Positions 35,762 through 44,940 of a DNA stretch of 64,000 nt are shown one piece after another. The notes beneath the pieces are model-generated. The model was not told the DNA's origin, did no database searches, and worked only from the letters and a program-made list of their open reading frames with translations. The position numbers and the translations under genes are program-made. Position 1 is the stretch's first letter, and each line of letters starts with the position of its first letter. The stretch is from contig JAGTTO010000001.1 in NCBI GenBank assembly GCA_018223435.1, forward strand, positions 124,001-188,000, written 5' to 3'. This stretch comes from Lachnospiraceae bacterium Marseille-Q4251 (GTDB lineage: Bacteria > Bacillota > Clostridia > Lachnospirales > Lachnospiraceae).

Positions 35762-35776
35762 ACATACTAAGTATGT
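35762..35776. promoter_or_regulatory. Perfect inverted repeat in the cluster leader
   Basis: ACATAC-TAA-GTATGT lies about 20 bases downstream of the -10 element of the cluster promoter and 35 bases before the first start codon. It is the right size for a dimeric regulator, perhaps a metal sensor given the genes it precedes. No regulator gene is in the window to match it. Confidence 0.5.
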
Positions 35777-35794
35777 AAACTTCATTTGGAATTT

Positions 35795-35823
35795 ATTATA
35801 GCATAAAATATTGTGATTCTCAA
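35795..35823 (-). promoter_or_regulatory. Main promoter of the Wood-Ljungdahl cluster
   Basis: Minus strand TTGAGA (35818-35823), 17-base spacer, TATAAT (35795-35800). ATTGT/ACAAT arms flank the -35 region. Transcription would start near 35788 and enter the His-rich gene about 60 bases later. Confidence 0.8.
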
Positions 35824-35949
35824 CAATGTGAATTGTATTTTTTTTCGTAATTCTGGAACTTCTGCTGGATTTTCTCCGTCTTATGCGAGCAGTTGTCGTT
35901 CTGTGACGGATTCTTTTTTTACTGTATTCTGACAACGTATTCCCGTATC

Positions 35950-35989
35950 AGAACAAAGAAAAAGCAGGTCCCATCAAAGGGATGCCTGC
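35950..35989 (-). terminator. Terminator of the zinc-ribbon protein gene
   Basis: GCAGG-CAT-CCC pairs with GGG-A-CCTGC, followed on the minus strand by TTTTTCTTTG. The stem overlaps the stop codon of the gene. Confidence 0.82.
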
Positions 35990-37350
35990 CATTCTTTCGT
36001 CTCGCCCATAAAGTAAAGTTCTGCGCCGATCCGGTCGCAGTTTTCAGCCACCTCAAAGACCGTGCTTTTCGTTCCTTTTTCCTTCCAGGGGAGAATAGAA
36101 AGCCTGTAAAGACTCAAAGGATCATCGGAATCAAAACGCTCAGACAGGGTCGTAATGCCGCCGAAATCATAGGTGGAACGTGTGCTGGAAAGATCCGTAA
36201 GATAAAGCTCCATATCCGAGGCCTGCAGATAATCCCGATCGTTGTTGACAAAATCCTGAGTGATCTGATAAAACACGGAACCACTCTCCGCTTCCTCGCC
36301 CCGGTACTGGTTTCCGATCCGTTCAATCACAGGTGCAGCATAGGTGGACTTTGTGGCCGTCTCGTCGAGTTCTTTCTTTTTCCATACAGCCTCTGCGCTT
36401 ACGGCTGTCTCCGAAGCTGCCTCATCATCTTCCAGCGGCAGCGTCACCTCATAGATCACCGGCAGGTCCGCCCCGTCCTTTCGGAAGCTTAAGCTTAACT
36501 GAACTGTTCCGCTCTCCCGCTCCCCGGAAAAATCTCCCACGAAAATCAGGGATTTATCTTCGTCGGAATAGGCGTTATTCAGCGTTCCTATTCCCTCGAC
36601 GCCATAAGTGTCTTCCATAACATAGGCCGGAACTGCATCCAGATAGAGCCCATTGTTGGCAACATAGCATTTGAGATCGTACTCCCGGGCGATTTCCTGG
36701 GTGGTCTCCGGCAGGCTTTCTACGATCTGCCGATAGGGGATCACCAGAAATTCCTCGTCATCCGTATAGAGCTCATAGGCAGAGCCAAAGGTCAGCATTC
36801 TGCCGCCCACAGCTTTTTTCTCCGTATAGGTAATCTCATCTGTATGCTTCAAACCGGAGAGGGAATCTTTCTCAGCAAAATATTCCTTGTAAATTTTCAT
36901 GCAGAACTGCTCGATCTCCGTACTGTATTCCGAGCAGACTCCGATGGCCACACAGAAGAGCAGGGCAAGAATGCCGCCTGCTTTGGATTTTTTCTTTTTC
37001 TTCTCTTTTTTCGCGGTCTTTTTGTCATGATCACAGTAGGGAACGGTCTTTCCGTCTTTCACGGTGGTCTCCAGATAGGGATTGCTGAGACGCTGCTGAA
37101 ATTCTTTCTGTTTCTTTGCGTTATTCCTGGAACGCTTTCGAGACACAGTCTCATCCATTCCGAAAAACTCGCTCATATCTCCAGCGGACATCACCGGCGG
37201 GTGATATTCTTCCTCAAAGCCTCCTGCGTTCTCGCCCATAACGGTCTTCATCTCGTCCTTGCCGTCCGGCCGATTGTAGGCGGCACATTTCGGACAGATG
37301 CCGTAGTAGGTATCGTAATCGAAGTTGGTCTTACATCTTCTGCACTTCAT
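35974..37350 (-). CDS. Zinc-ribbon membrane protein of unknown function
   Basis: A 458-residue protein. Its N-terminus is a zinc ribbon with two CxxC pairs (KCRRCKTNF and GICPKCAAY). A long charged region ending in a Lys-rich stretch (KKEKKKKKSK) follows, then one membrane helix (GGILALLFCVAIGVC), leaving about 290 residues probably outside the cell. No enzyme motif is seen in the outer part. MKCRRC was chosen as start because GGGGGAAGG lies upstream; a longer frame to 37425 crosses a terminator stem. It lies upstream of the acetogenesis promoter but has its own terminator, so no functional link is evident. Confidence 0.75.
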   Translation of the reverse strand: MKCRRCKTNFDYDTYYGICPKCAAYNRPDGKDEMKTVMGENAGGFEEEYHPPVMSAGDMSEFFGMDETVSRKRSRNNAKKQKEFQQRLSNPYLETTVKDGKTVPYCDHDKKTAKKEKKKKKSKAGGILALLFCVAIGVCSEYSTEIEQFCMKIYKEYFAEKDSLSGLKHTDEITYTEKKAVGGRMLTFGSAYELYTDDEEFLVIPYRQIVESLPETTQEIAREYDLKCYVANNGLYLDAVPAYVMEDTYGVEGIGTLNNAYSDEDKSLIFVGDFSGERESGTVQLSLSFRKDGADLPVIYEVTLPLEDDEAASETAVSAEAVWKKKELDETATKSTYAAPVIERIGNQYRGEEAESGSVFYQITQDFVNNDRDYLQASDMELYLTDLSSTRSTYDFGGITTLSERFDSDDPLSLYRLSILPWKEKGTKSTVFEVAENCDRIGAELYFMGETKEWQASL

Positions 37351-37380
37351 AAACCTTCCCCCTTGTCTTCCGGTTTCTTT

Positions 37381-37443
37381 CAATATAAAGAAAGCATCGC
37401 TACTTTTATGATAATCGAAATTCACAAAAATAGCAATGCTTTT
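37381..37443 (-). terminator. Terminator of the ABC importer operon
   Basis: AAAGCAT-T-GCTA plus A/T-rich arms pair with TAGC-G-ATGCTTT (arms at each end of 37391-37443), followed on the minus strand by TCTTTATATTG. It begins just past the ATPase stop codon. Confidence 0.75.
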
Positions 37444-37445
37444 GT

Positions 37446-38240
37446 TTATGCCAGCATCATCCGGTCGTTGGCGAACTCGCCGCCGCTGGCCTGCTCGAAT
37501 TTTTCCAGAAGGTCGGATACCTGGAGTTTTTTCTTCTCCTCGCCAGAGACGTCGTAGATGATTTTTCCCTCATGCATCATGATGAGGCGGTTGCCCAGAC
37601 GGATGGCATCCTTCATATTATGAGTGACCATGATGGCCGCCAGAGACTGTTCCTCGATGATATTTTCCGTTACATCAAGCACCTTTGCTGCCGTCTTCGG
37701 GTCAAGTGCCGCCGTGTGTTCATCCAGAAGTAGAAGTTCCGGACGGATCAGAGAAGCCATAAGAAGAGTCAGTGCCTGACGCTGTCCTCCGGAAAGCAGA
37801 CCTACCTTTGAGGTCATCCGTTCCTCCAGACCAAGACCCAGCACTTTCAGCTTTTCATAAAAAAGCTCTTTTTCATCCTTTGTGATGCCCCAGGCAAGCC
37901 CTCTCTTTTTTCCTCTGCGGTATGCAAGAGCCAGATTCTCCTGAATCTCCATATTAGCGGCCGTTCCCATCATCGGATCCTGGAATACACGGCTGATATA
38001 TTTCGCCCTTTTATATTCCGGTTCCCTGGTCAGGTCTCTCCCGTTCAAGACCACCTTTCCTTTATCGATCGAGTAAACGCCTGCGATCATATTCAGCATA
38101 GTGGATTTTCCTGCTCCGTTTCCACCGATGACGGTCACGAAGTCTTTGGAGTTCATGTTCAGATTCACTCCTGTCAATGCCTTTTTTTCATTCACCGTAC
38201 CAGCATTAAAAGTTTTCTGTACATTTTCAAGAAGAAGCAT
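37446..38240 (-). CDS. ABC transporter ATP-binding protein (amino-acid/TrpX-system type)
   Basis: A 264-residue ATPase with Walker A GGNGAGKST, signature LSGGQRQ and Walker B LLLLDEHTAALD; the histidine following the catalytic glutamate is typical of this subgroup. It powers the importer formed with the permease and binding protein encoded upstream. Its ATG overlaps the permease stop by one base. The whole set resembles the tryptophan/tyrosine importer family described in streptococci, but the substrate is unproven. Last gene of the operon, followed by a terminator. Confidence 0.9.
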   Translation of the reverse strand: MLLLENVQKTFNAGTVNEKKALTGVNLNMNSKDFVTVIGGNGAGKSTMLNMIAGVYSIDKGKVVLNGRDLTREPEYKRAKYISRVFQDPMMGTAANMEIQENLALAYRRGKKRGLAWGITKDEKELFYEKLKVLGLGLEERMTSKVGLLSGGQRQALTLLMASLIRPELLLLDEHTAALDPKTAAKVLDVTENIIEEQSLAAIMVTHNMKDAIRLGNRLIMMHEGKIIYDVSGEEKKKLQVSDLLEKFEQASGGEFANDRMMLA

Positions 38241-39172
38241 CAGGATCTTGCCCCCTTTCCGTTTTTCACCTGAAGAAGTCGCGGCACAGAAAGAGCTACG
38301 GCAACAAGGATCGCTGTCAAAAGCTTCAGATCACTGGAGCGCATACCAAGCTGAAGGACAATGGCTACGATCATACGATATACGATAGAACCGACAATAA
38401 TACCGGTAAGACGCCATTTAAAGCTGGTCGCTTTTGCAAAAAGAACTTCACCGATAACGATCGATGCCAGCCCGATCACAATGGCACCGGTACCGGATCC
38501 CACATCGGCCACTTTCTGGTTCTGGGCTACCAGGGAACCGGAAAGTGCAATAAAACCATTACTCAAAGCCAGAGCAACCAGTTTCATATGATCCGTATTG
38601 ACACCAAGTGCACGAATCATTTTTTCATTGTTTCCGGTAGCACGGATGGCGCTTCCAAGCTCTGTTCCAAAAAACCAGTAAAGAACCGCAACAGAGAGAA
38701 CGCAGAAAATAACGCCGATACAGGCAGCGATCACTGTTGTGGTCTGGCTCATGGTCCGTATGGATTCCGGAAGTAACTTCTGCACAAGAGTCACCATGCT
38801 CTCTACGCCTTCTTCCCGGACATTGATCGGAAGGTTTGCCTTGTCAGACATGATCCGGAGGTTAATCGAATAAAGAGAGATCATGGAAAGGATACCTGCC
38901 AGGATCGGTGGGATCTTAAGCTTTGTGTTCAGAAGTCCCGTAACGCTTCCTGCGATCGCCCCTCCAAGGAAACCGAAGATCAGGCTGATGAAAGGATTCA
39001 TATGATAAGTTACCGTCATTACCGCACTGATACAGGCACCCATGGCAAAACTTCCCTCACAGGTCAGATCTGCAAAGTCCAGAAGACGAAATGTGATATA
39101 AACGCCCAGTGCAAGCATTGCCCAGAGCATTCCCTGGGCAATGGCACTGAACATGGCTAATAATACGCTCAT
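38240..39172 (-). CDS. ABC transporter permease (branched-chain amino-acid-like, TrpY type)
   Basis: A 310-residue integral membrane protein with about eight hydrophobic segments, similar to LivH-type permeases: FRLLDFADLTCEGSFAMGAC near the start and GNNEKMIRALGVNTDHMK in the middle. It forms the membrane channel of the three-part importer with its neighbours. The start at MSVLL is supported by GGAGGTTTAC; a frame reaching 39184 lacks a site. The stop overlaps the ATPase start. Confidence 0.9.
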   Translation of the reverse strand: MSVLLAMFSAIAQGMLWAMLALGVYITFRLLDFADLTCEGSFAMGACISAVMTVTYHMNPFISLIFGFLGGAIAGSVTGLLNTKLKIPPILAGILSMISLYSINLRIMSDKANLPINVREEGVESMVTLVQKLLPESIRTMSQTTTVIAACIGVIFCVLSVAVLYWFFGTELGSAIRATGNNEKMIRALGVNTDHMKLVALALSNGFIALSGSLVAQNQKVADVGSGTGAIVIGLASIVIGEVLFAKATSFKWRLTGIIVGSIVYRMIVAIVLQLGMRSSDLKLLTAILVAVALSVPRLLQVKNGKGARS

Positions 39173-39200
39173 GTAAACCTCCAAAAGGTATATTCAGTTA

Positions 39201-40232
39201 TTATTCTGCAGCAGATGCTGTTTCTGTCTCATCTGCGGTCTCCGTGGAAGCTTCTGTTTCCACCTCCTCGGAATCCTGAAGGAATTCCTCCGGTATCTCA
39301 ATGCCGATCTCTGCGGCGGTATCCTCATTTACGGTGTAGGTGTAGGAATCCTCCGGGCAGTACTCGATGGGCATTGTAGCCGGGTCTGCACCTTCCAGAA
39401 TCTCTGCTGCCTGTTTTCCGGTCAGAACACCAAGATCAAAGTAATTGATTCCGTTGGTGATGAGTCCTCCATTTTCTACCATTCCGCTCTCACCACAGAT
39501 TGTCGGGATCTTTGCCTGGTTTGCAACCATGGAAACCGTCGGCATATTGGAGGCAAGCAGATTATCTGTAGGAATATAGAGTGCATCGATCTTTCCGACC
39601 ATAGACTCTACTACCTGCTGAATTTCAGAGCTCTGAGAAACCGTATAAGTCTCCATCGTGTAACCAAGCTTCTCTCCTGCTTCAATAGCCATATCCGCCT
39701 GAAGTTTGGAATTGGTCTCACTGGAGGTATAGAAAACGCCTACCGTTTTTGCATCAGGAACCAGTTTCTGGATCATTTCGATCTGAGAAGCTACCGGTGT
39801 CAGATCGGAAGTACCGGTGATATTGGCGCCGGGAGCCTCATTGCTGTCAACCAGTCCGGAAGCAGCCGGATCGGTAACTGCGGAAATCAGAATCGGGGTG
39901 TCGGTGATCTCATTGGCACAGGCCTGAGCCGCCGGAGTAGCGATAGCGAAGACAAGGTCGCAGCCGTCGTTTTTCAGCTTGGCAGCGATGGTGGCACAGT
40001 TGGACTGGTCACCCTGGGCATTGTTCATATCGATCTCCAGGTTCTTGCCCTCCTCGTAGCCGGCTTCCTTCAGGCCTTCCACGAAACCATTGTAGGCTGC
40101 ATCCAGAGCGTCGTGCTCCATGAGCTGGCAGACACCGATCTTGTAGGTCTTCTCTTCATCTGCGGAAGCAGTAATCGTCATTGTAGATACACAGAGTCCC
40201 AGACTTAATAACAAAGCAAGTTTCTTTTTCAT
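39201..40232 (-). CDS. ABC transporter substrate-binding protein (TrpX-like)
   Basis: A 343-residue exported binding protein of the ABC_sub_bind family (COG2984-like). It has a signal peptide with TITASADEE at the cleavage region, then IGVCQLMEHDALDAAYNGF, LVFAIATPAAQACANEIT and ISAVTDPAASGLV. The ligand is probably an aromatic or other amino acid by family likeness. The cysteine at position 14 does not sit in a proper lipobox (Leu precedes it), so no lipid anchor is predicted, odd for a Gram-positive binding protein. The C-terminus is an acidic Thr/Ser/Glu-rich tail of about 25 residues. AAAGGAG precedes the ATG. Confidence 0.88.
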   Translation of the reverse strand: MKKKLALLLSLGLCVSTMTITASADEEKTYKIGVCQLMEHDALDAAYNGFVEGLKEAGYEEGKNLEIDMNNAQGDQSNCATIAAKLKNDGCDLVFAIATPAAQACANEITDTPILISAVTDPAASGLVDSNEAPGANITGTSDLTPVASQIEMIQKLVPDAKTVGVFYTSSETNSKLQADMAIEAGEKLGYTMETYTVSQSSEIQQVVESMVGKIDALYIPTDNLLASNMPTVSMVANQAKIPTICGESGMVENGGLITNGINYFDLGVLTGKQAAEILEGADPATMPIEYCPEDSYTYTVNEDTAAEIGIEIPEEFLQDSEEVETEASTETADETETASAAE

Positions 40233-40306
40233 AATATCTTCTCCTTTACCTCTTCAATCTATCGATGCTTTAACGCTTTTATGCTTTAAAGTCTCAAGTT
40301 ATCTGT

Positions 40307-40335
40307 ACTATACACCCTCTGTATCAAAAAAGCAA
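40307..40335 (-). promoter_or_regulatory. Promoter of the TrpXYZ-like importer operon
   Basis: Minus strand TTGCTT (40330-40335), 17-base spacer, TATAGT (40307-40312). The leader that follows contains TTAAAGCAT twice, 16 bases apart (both within 40266-40290), a possible regulator site. No T-box features were seen. Confidence 0.65.
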
Positions 40336-40357
40336 CTGTTTTTTGCAAAAAAATCCC

Positions 40358-40392
40358 CTATCCGGTAGCAGTAAACCGGACAGGGGGATTTC
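40358..40392 (-). terminator. Terminator of the der-plsY-gpsA operon
   Basis: AAATCCCCCTGTCCGGT pairs with ACCGGATAGGGGATTT (one mismatch), followed on the minus strand by TTTTTGC. It sits a few bases past the gpsA stop. Confidence 0.88.
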
Positions 40393-40398
40393 AACTCT

Positions 40399-41412
40399 TT
40401 AAGCCTCCCAGACGAGAGTACTGTTTTCTACTTTTTTGTCTCTGAGCATGAGCTCGGCCACAGCCTCCTTCGCGCTCTTGTTCTCAAAGAGGACTTTGTT
40501 GACCTGCTCCACAATGGGCATTTCCACCTCGTACTTGACAGCAAGCTCCATAGCGGCTTTGGCGGAATAGACGCCCTCCACCACCATCTTGACTTCTTTC
40601 ATGGCCTCGTCCATCGTGTAGCCTTGGCCGATCAGATAACCGGCTTTCCGGTTCCGGCTGTGGCGGCTGGCACAGGTAACGATGAGGTCGCCGATGCCGG
40701 TAAGCCCGTTAAAAGTCTCAACCTTCGCTCCCATGGCCACTCCAAGACGGGTGATTTCGGCGATACCTCTGGTAATCAGAGCCGCTTTCGTGTTGTCGCC
40801 GTAGCCCAGACCGTCCGCCGCTCCTGCTGCCAGAGCAATGACGTTCTTAAGGGAACCGCCCAGCTCCACGCCCAGGATATCCGGGTTTGTGTAGACACGG
40901 AAGACGGGGCTCATGAAGATCTCCTGTAAATACTCTGCCACGGCTTTCTTATGAGCGCTGACAACGATATTCGTCGGGAGGCCGATGCCTACCTCCTCCG
41001 CATGGCTGGGACCGGACATCACTGCCACCTCCGCTTCGGGAAGCTCCTCCTCGATGATCTCGGAGAGAGTCAGCATCGTATGTTCCTCAATACCCTTGGC
41101 CACGTTGACGATAAGCTGGCCGGGCTTTAAGAAGGCTTTCATGGAGCGGGCGGTGCTTCTGGTAAAAGCAGAAGGAACTGCCAGAACCAGCACATCCTTG
41201 TCCGTCATGGCCTTCTTGAGATCATTGGTGATCTCGATCTTCTCCGGAAGGATCACGCCGGGAAGTTTCGTCTCGTGCTGCCGTTTCGTCCGGAGCATTT
41301 CCACTTCATCCTTCATGATGGACCAGATCGTCACCTCATGTCCGTTTTTATCACACAGGAGCGCCAGGGCCGTTCCCCAGCTTCCCGCACCGATCATACC
41401 GATCTTTGCCAT
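40399..41412 (-). CDS. gpsA: NAD(P)-dependent glycerol-3-phosphate dehydrogenase
   Basis: A 337-residue enzyme that makes sn-glycerol-3-phosphate from dihydroxyacetone phosphate for phospholipid synthesis. Visible are the nucleotide-binding GAGSWGTALA, VNVAKGIE, MSGPSHAEEV, the catalytic region ELGGSLKNVIALAAG and GLTGIGDLIVTC. Length is normal. It follows plsY by 14 bases; the product of GpsA is the acceptor acylated by PlsY, so the pair forms a phospholipid-precursor unit in one operon with der. Confidence 0.97.
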   Translation of the reverse strand: MAKIGMIGAGSWGTALALLCDKNGHEVTIWSIMKDEVEMLRTKRQHETKLPGVILPEKIEITNDLKKAMTDKDVLVLAVPSAFTRSTARSMKAFLKPGQLIVNVAKGIEEHTMLTLSEIIEEELPEAEVAVMSGPSHAEEVGIGLPTNIVVSAHKKAVAEYLQEIFMSPVFRVYTNPDILGVELGGSLKNVIALAAGAADGLGYGDNTKAALITRGIAEITRLGVAMGAKVETFNGLTGIGDLIVTCASRHSRNRKAGYLIGQGYTMDEAMKEVKMVVEGVYSAKAAMELAVKYEVEMPIVEQVNKVLFENKSAKEAVAELMLRDKKVENSTLVWEA

Positions 41413-41426
41413 AATCGATACCTCCG

Positions 41427-42080
41427 TTATTTTTTATTTTTGCTGCTGGAAAGATAAGTCTTTCTCTCCTCTCCGTGAAGGAGACGGACGATATTTCCTC
41501 TGTGTTTCCAGTAAGCCATGACCGTCAGAAAGGCCGTCACAACATAAAGCTCACAGAGAAGCGGCTGGCTCATGGCAAAATGGCCCGTCTGTCCCAGCAC
41601 CAGCACCTCGATCATGATCCCGGCGTAAACCAGAAGGGAGCCTAAGGACACATAATGGGTGGTAAAAAAGATGCCGAAAAAGGTAATAATACCTAAAACT
41701 GACATGATGGGGTCAAAGGATAAAACGAGACCCGCCGTAGCCGCAATGCCTTTTCCGCCGTGAAACTGGAGATAAAAGGGGAAATTGTGTCCCAGGATCG
41801 TTCCCGCCGCCGCATACATCTTGAGAAGAGGAAGCATTTCGCTGTGACTTTTTCCAAAAAGCAGACATACAAGGCCTACGGCCAGCATACATTTCACGCA
41901 GTCGCCAAAGAAGGTGATGAGGCCGGCTTTGGTGCCGAGCGTTCTCATCATATTGGTGGTGCCTGCGTTGCCGCTGCCGTAATTGCGGATATCGATGCCG
42001 TGGGCCTTTCCGTAAATATAGCTGGTCTGAAAGAGACCGAAGAGATAACCGATGGCCAGACAGCCGACTCGAACCCACAT
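41427..42080 (-). CDS. plsY: Glycerol-3-phosphate acyltransferase PlsY
   Basis: A 217-residue membrane enzyme that transfers an acyl group from acyl-phosphate to glycerol-3-phosphate, giving lysophosphatidic acid. Landmarks: GSGNAGTTNMMRTLG (first catalytic motif), GHNFPFYLQFHGGKGIAAT (second) and several membrane helices. The ATG at 42080 was chosen because AAGGAG lies eight bases upstream; the ATG two codons earlier (42086) would overlap the der stop as ATGA but is only two bases from that site. Confidence 0.95.
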   Translation of the reverse strand: MWVRVGCLAIGYLFGLFQTSYIYGKAHGIDIRNYGSGNAGTTNMMRTLGTKAGLITFFGDCVKCMLAVGLVCLLFGKSHSEMLPLLKMYAAAGTILGHNFPFYLQFHGGKGIAATAGLVLSFDPIMSVLGIITFFGIFFTTHYVSLGSLLVYAGIMIEVLVLGQTGHFAMSQPLLCELYVVTAFLTVMAYWKHRGNIVRLLHGEERKTYLSSSKNKK

Positions 42081-42082
42081 AC

Positions 42083-43411
42083 TCATCTCTCCTTTTCCTG
42101 TCTCTCCCGGATAATGAATTTCAGGGAAGTTCCCTGGAAGCCAAAGGTATCCCGGATCTTATTTTCCAGATAACGCACATAAGAGAAGTGCATCAGCTCT
42201 TTGTCGTTTACAAAGATCACGAAGGTGGGCGGTTTTACCGCTACCTGGGTAATATAGAAGAGTTTCAGGCGTTTTCCTTTGTCTGAAGGCGGCTGCTGAA
42301 GAGCCACGGCCTCAGTCATAATCTCGTTGAGCACACCGGTCTGTACCCGAAGAGTCTGGTTTTCCAGAACCATATCGATCTTCTCGAAAAGTTTCGGCAG
42401 ACGCTGCCCTGTCTCTGCGGAGATAAACATGATCTCTGCGTAGGGCATAAAGGAAAGAGTGTTACGGATCTCATTCGTGTACTTGTAGATAGTCTTGTCG
42501 TTTTTCTCCACAGCGTCCCATTTGTTGACGGCAATGATGATACCTTTTCCTCTCTCGTGAGCGATACCGGCAATTTTCGCATCCTGTTCGGTGACACCCT
42601 CGGTGGCGTCGATGACTACGACTACCACATCAGCCCTGTCAACGGCCGTTACCGTACGGATGATACTGTAGCGCTCCAGCTCTTCTTTAATCTTGTTCTT
42701 CCGGCGAAGACCTGCGGTGTCGATAAACACATAGGGCTTCTTGTTCCAGACGATCTCCGTATCGATGGCGTCACGGGTGGTTCCGGCCACGTTGGAAACG
42801 ATGACACGGTTCTCACCGATAAGCTTATTTATAATAGAAGATTTACCTACGTTCGGTTTTCCTACGACTGCGATGCGCGGGCGCTCGTCCTCAGCCTCTT
42901 CCAGCTGATCCTCATCGAAGTGTTTGACCACCTCGTCCAGCATATCACCGATACCCAGCTGGGAAGCGGCGGAAACCGGGATCGGATCGCCGATGCCGAG
43001 GTTGTAGAACTCGTAGACATCCGTCATGAATTTCTTGAAGCTGTCCACTTTATTTACCACGAGAAGCACCGGTTTGTGGGAGCGGCGGAGCATATCTGCC
43101 ACCTTGGCATCCGCATCCACCAGGCCCTGGCGCACATCCGTGATAAAAATAATGACATCCGCCGTATCAATGGCGATCTGCGCCTGCTCTCTCATCTGGG
43201 AGAGAATGATATCCTTGCTCTCCGGCTCGATTCCTCCGGTATCAATCAATGTAAATTTATGATTCAGCCATTCCACGTCCGCATAAATACGGTCTCTGGT
43301 CACACCGGGCGTATCTTTTACGATGGAGATCTGCTCTCCCGCCAGCGCATTAAAAAGGGTGGATTTTCCCACATTGGGTCTTCCAACGATTGCTACTACT
43401 GGTTTACTCAT
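42083..43411 (-). CDS. der: Ribosome-assembly GTPase Der (EngA)
   Basis: A 442-residue GTPase with two tandem G domains: GRPNVGKST near residue 9 with DTPGVTRD and DTGGIE, and GKPNVGKSS near residue 180 with [17 protein letters not shown] and NKWD. A KH-like C-terminal domain follows. It acts in maturation of the 50S subunit. AGGTGAATAAAT precedes the ATG. It overlaps the DUF512 gene upstream by eight bases, implying joint translation. Confidence 0.97.
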   Translation of the reverse strand: MSKPVVAIVGRPNVGKSTLFNALAGEQISIVKDTPGVTRDRIYADVEWLNHKFTLIDTGGIEPESKDIILSQMREQAQIAIDTADVIIFITDVRQGLVDADAKVADMLRRSHKPVLLVVNKVDSFKKFMTDVYEFYNLGIGDPIPVSAASQLGIGDMLDEVVKHFDEDQLEEAEDERPRIAVVGKPNVGKSSIINKLIGENRVIVSNVAGTTRDAIDTEIVWNKKPYVFIDTAGLRRKNKIKEELERYSIIRTVTAVDRADVVVVVIDATEGVTEQDAKIAGIAHERGKGIIIAVNKWDAVEKNDKTIYKYTNEIRNTLSFMPYAEIMFISAETGQRLPKLFEKIDMVLENQTLRVQTGVLNEIMTEAVALQQPPSDKGKRLKLFYITQVAVKPPTFVIFVNDKELMHFSYVRYLENKIRDTFGFQGTSLKFIIRERQEKER

Positions 43412-44774
43412 ATTTATTCACCTCACCTATCTGGGAATGACGGACCTCTCCGTCTTCCATTAAAAGGGCTTCCACAAAAGCCCGACCGCTTGATTTTACA
43501 ATATTCACCGGCGTTTGTAAAGCAGTTTCCAGATCGCCTACCCGGTAGTCGTCCAGGAAAAGATCCTCGTCGCTCTTCACAATCGTGCTCGGAAGAAGCA
43601 GCCGCTCGCCCAGATTTTTCTCCAGAAGCTGTTCCTTCAGGTCCTGGAAAGTCAGAAGACCGGCCACAGTGATCCGCTCCCCGAAAAAATGGTTGACGAT
43701 CGGATAAACTTCTGTGTAGACATTGGGGTATTTTTCCTGCACCCGGTCTGCCAGCTGCCTTAAGACTGGAGCCGCCGAATAGCCGGTGGCGATGGAAATT
43801 GTATGGGAAATGCTCTCGTCCTTTTCCCTCAGCGCCAGTTCCTCTTCCACCTCATCGATCAGGGAACGAAGCATGCCCACGCCGTTTTCATACTGGATGT
43901 AGCCGTCGTAGCGCTCTGCCTCCGGGAGCTCCCGTTCCGCCAGAAGATACCACTCATCCCCGGCATGAATTCCGTGAATACCGTATTTTTCATAAAAAAT
44001 CTTCTGATAGTGCTCGATCATATCCAGCACTTCACCTGCGTCTTCCTTATTAAAAGGCTCCAGCGGATAAAGGCCCTCGCGAAACTTCGTAAGGCCCACA
44101 GGCACCACGGAGACGCTCTGAAGCACCGGCATATATTTTCCCAGGGCTTCAATGCTGTAGCGGAGCTCCTCCCCGTCGTTGACACCCTTGCAGAGAACGA
44201 TCTGGCCGTTCATCTCGATGCCGTTTTCATAGAGCCGGTCCACTTTTTTCAGCGCTTCCCCGGCGAAACGGTTGTGGAGCATCTGACAGCGGAGCTTCGG
44301 ATTCATCGCCTGGAAGGACACGTTGATGGGACCCAGATGATAGCGGATGATCCGGTCGATGTCGTGCTCGCTCATGTTGGTCAGGGTCACATAGTTTCCC
44401 TGGAGGAAAGAAAGGCGGGAATCGTCGTCCTTAAAATAGAGTGTTTCCCGCATGCCAGGCGGCATCTGGTCAATAAAACAAAAAATACATTTATTATGAC
44501 AGGAGCGGTAATCATCCATGAGGCCGTTCTCAAATTCCATTCCGAGATCATCCTCAAACTCCTTCTCGATCTCCAGCTCCCACTGTTCCCCGTCGGGTTT
44601 CTCAATCAGTACGGTCAGGTATTCTTCATTGATCAGGTAATGATAATCGAAGATATCCTCGATCTCCTGATCGTTGACGGCCAGCAAAAAATCCCCGGGT
44701 TCAATCCCCAGTTCCTCCGCGATGCTGCCCGGTTCTACCGTACTCACCTTATGGCGGTGGTCTTTTTTCTTCAT
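43404..44774 (-). CDS. DUF512 protein with PDZ-like and radical-SAM-like domains
   Basis: A 456-residue protein. A PDZ-like domain lies at the start ([23 protein letters not shown]), followed by a CxxxCxxC motif (Cys92, Cys96, Cys99; [10 protein letters not shown]) of radical SAM type with [11 protein letters not shown] and [10 protein letters not shown]. The C-terminal DUF512 part holds [14 protein letters not shown] and [11 protein letters not shown]. The family is common in Firmicutes and Cyanobacteria and sits beside der; its reaction is unknown. GGAGAAAAC precedes the ATG. Confidence 0.88.
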   Translation of the reverse strand: MKKKDHRHKVSTVEPGSIAEELGIEPGDFLLAVNDQEIEDIFDYHYLINEEYLTVLIEKPDGEQWELEIEKEFEDDLGMEFENGLMDDYRSCHNKCIFCFIDQMPPGMRETLYFKDDDSRLSFLQGNYVTLTNMSEHDIDRIIRYHLGPINVSFQAMNPKLRCQMLHNRFAGEALKKVDRLYENGIEMNGQIVLCKGVNDGEELRYSIEALGKYMPVLQSVSVVPVGLTKFREGLYPLEPFNKEDAGEVLDMIEHYQKIFYEKYGIHGIHAGDEWYLLAERELPEAERYDGYIQYENGVGMLRSLIDEVEEELALREKDESISHTISIATGYSAAPVLRQLADRVQEKYPNVYTEVYPIVNHFFGERITVAGLLTFQDLKEQLLEKNLGERLLLPSTIVKSDEDLFLDDYRVGDLETALQTPVNIVKSSGRAFVEALLMEDGEVRHSQIGEVNKYE

Positions 44775-44798
44775 GTTGTTTTCTCCTTTGCTCTCATT

Positions 44799-44827
44799 AT
44801 CATACTAAATCACGCTGTAAAATGCAA
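44799..44827 (-). promoter_or_regulatory. Promoter of the DUF512-der-plsY-gpsA operon
   Basis: Minus strand TTGCAT (44822-44827), 17-base spacer, TATGAT (44799-44804), about 25 bases before the first start codon. Confidence 0.72.
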
Positions 44828-44856
44828 TGATTACCCTCATGAAATTTATATTTTCC

Positions 44857-44885
44857 TTGACTCGCCCTGGCTGCAATGTTAAGAT
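44857..44885 (+). promoter_or_regulatory. Promoter of prs
   Basis: TTGACT (44857-44862), 17-base spacer, TAAGAT (44880-44885). It is divergent from the DUF512 operon promoter. The leader to the prs ATG is about 50 bases, A/T-rich, with a repeated AAAATTATG-like stretch. Confidence 0.65.
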
Positions 44886-44940
44886 GATGTGAGATTATGT
44901 AAAATTATGTAAAACTTTATATTTTTTGTGGAGGACTGTC

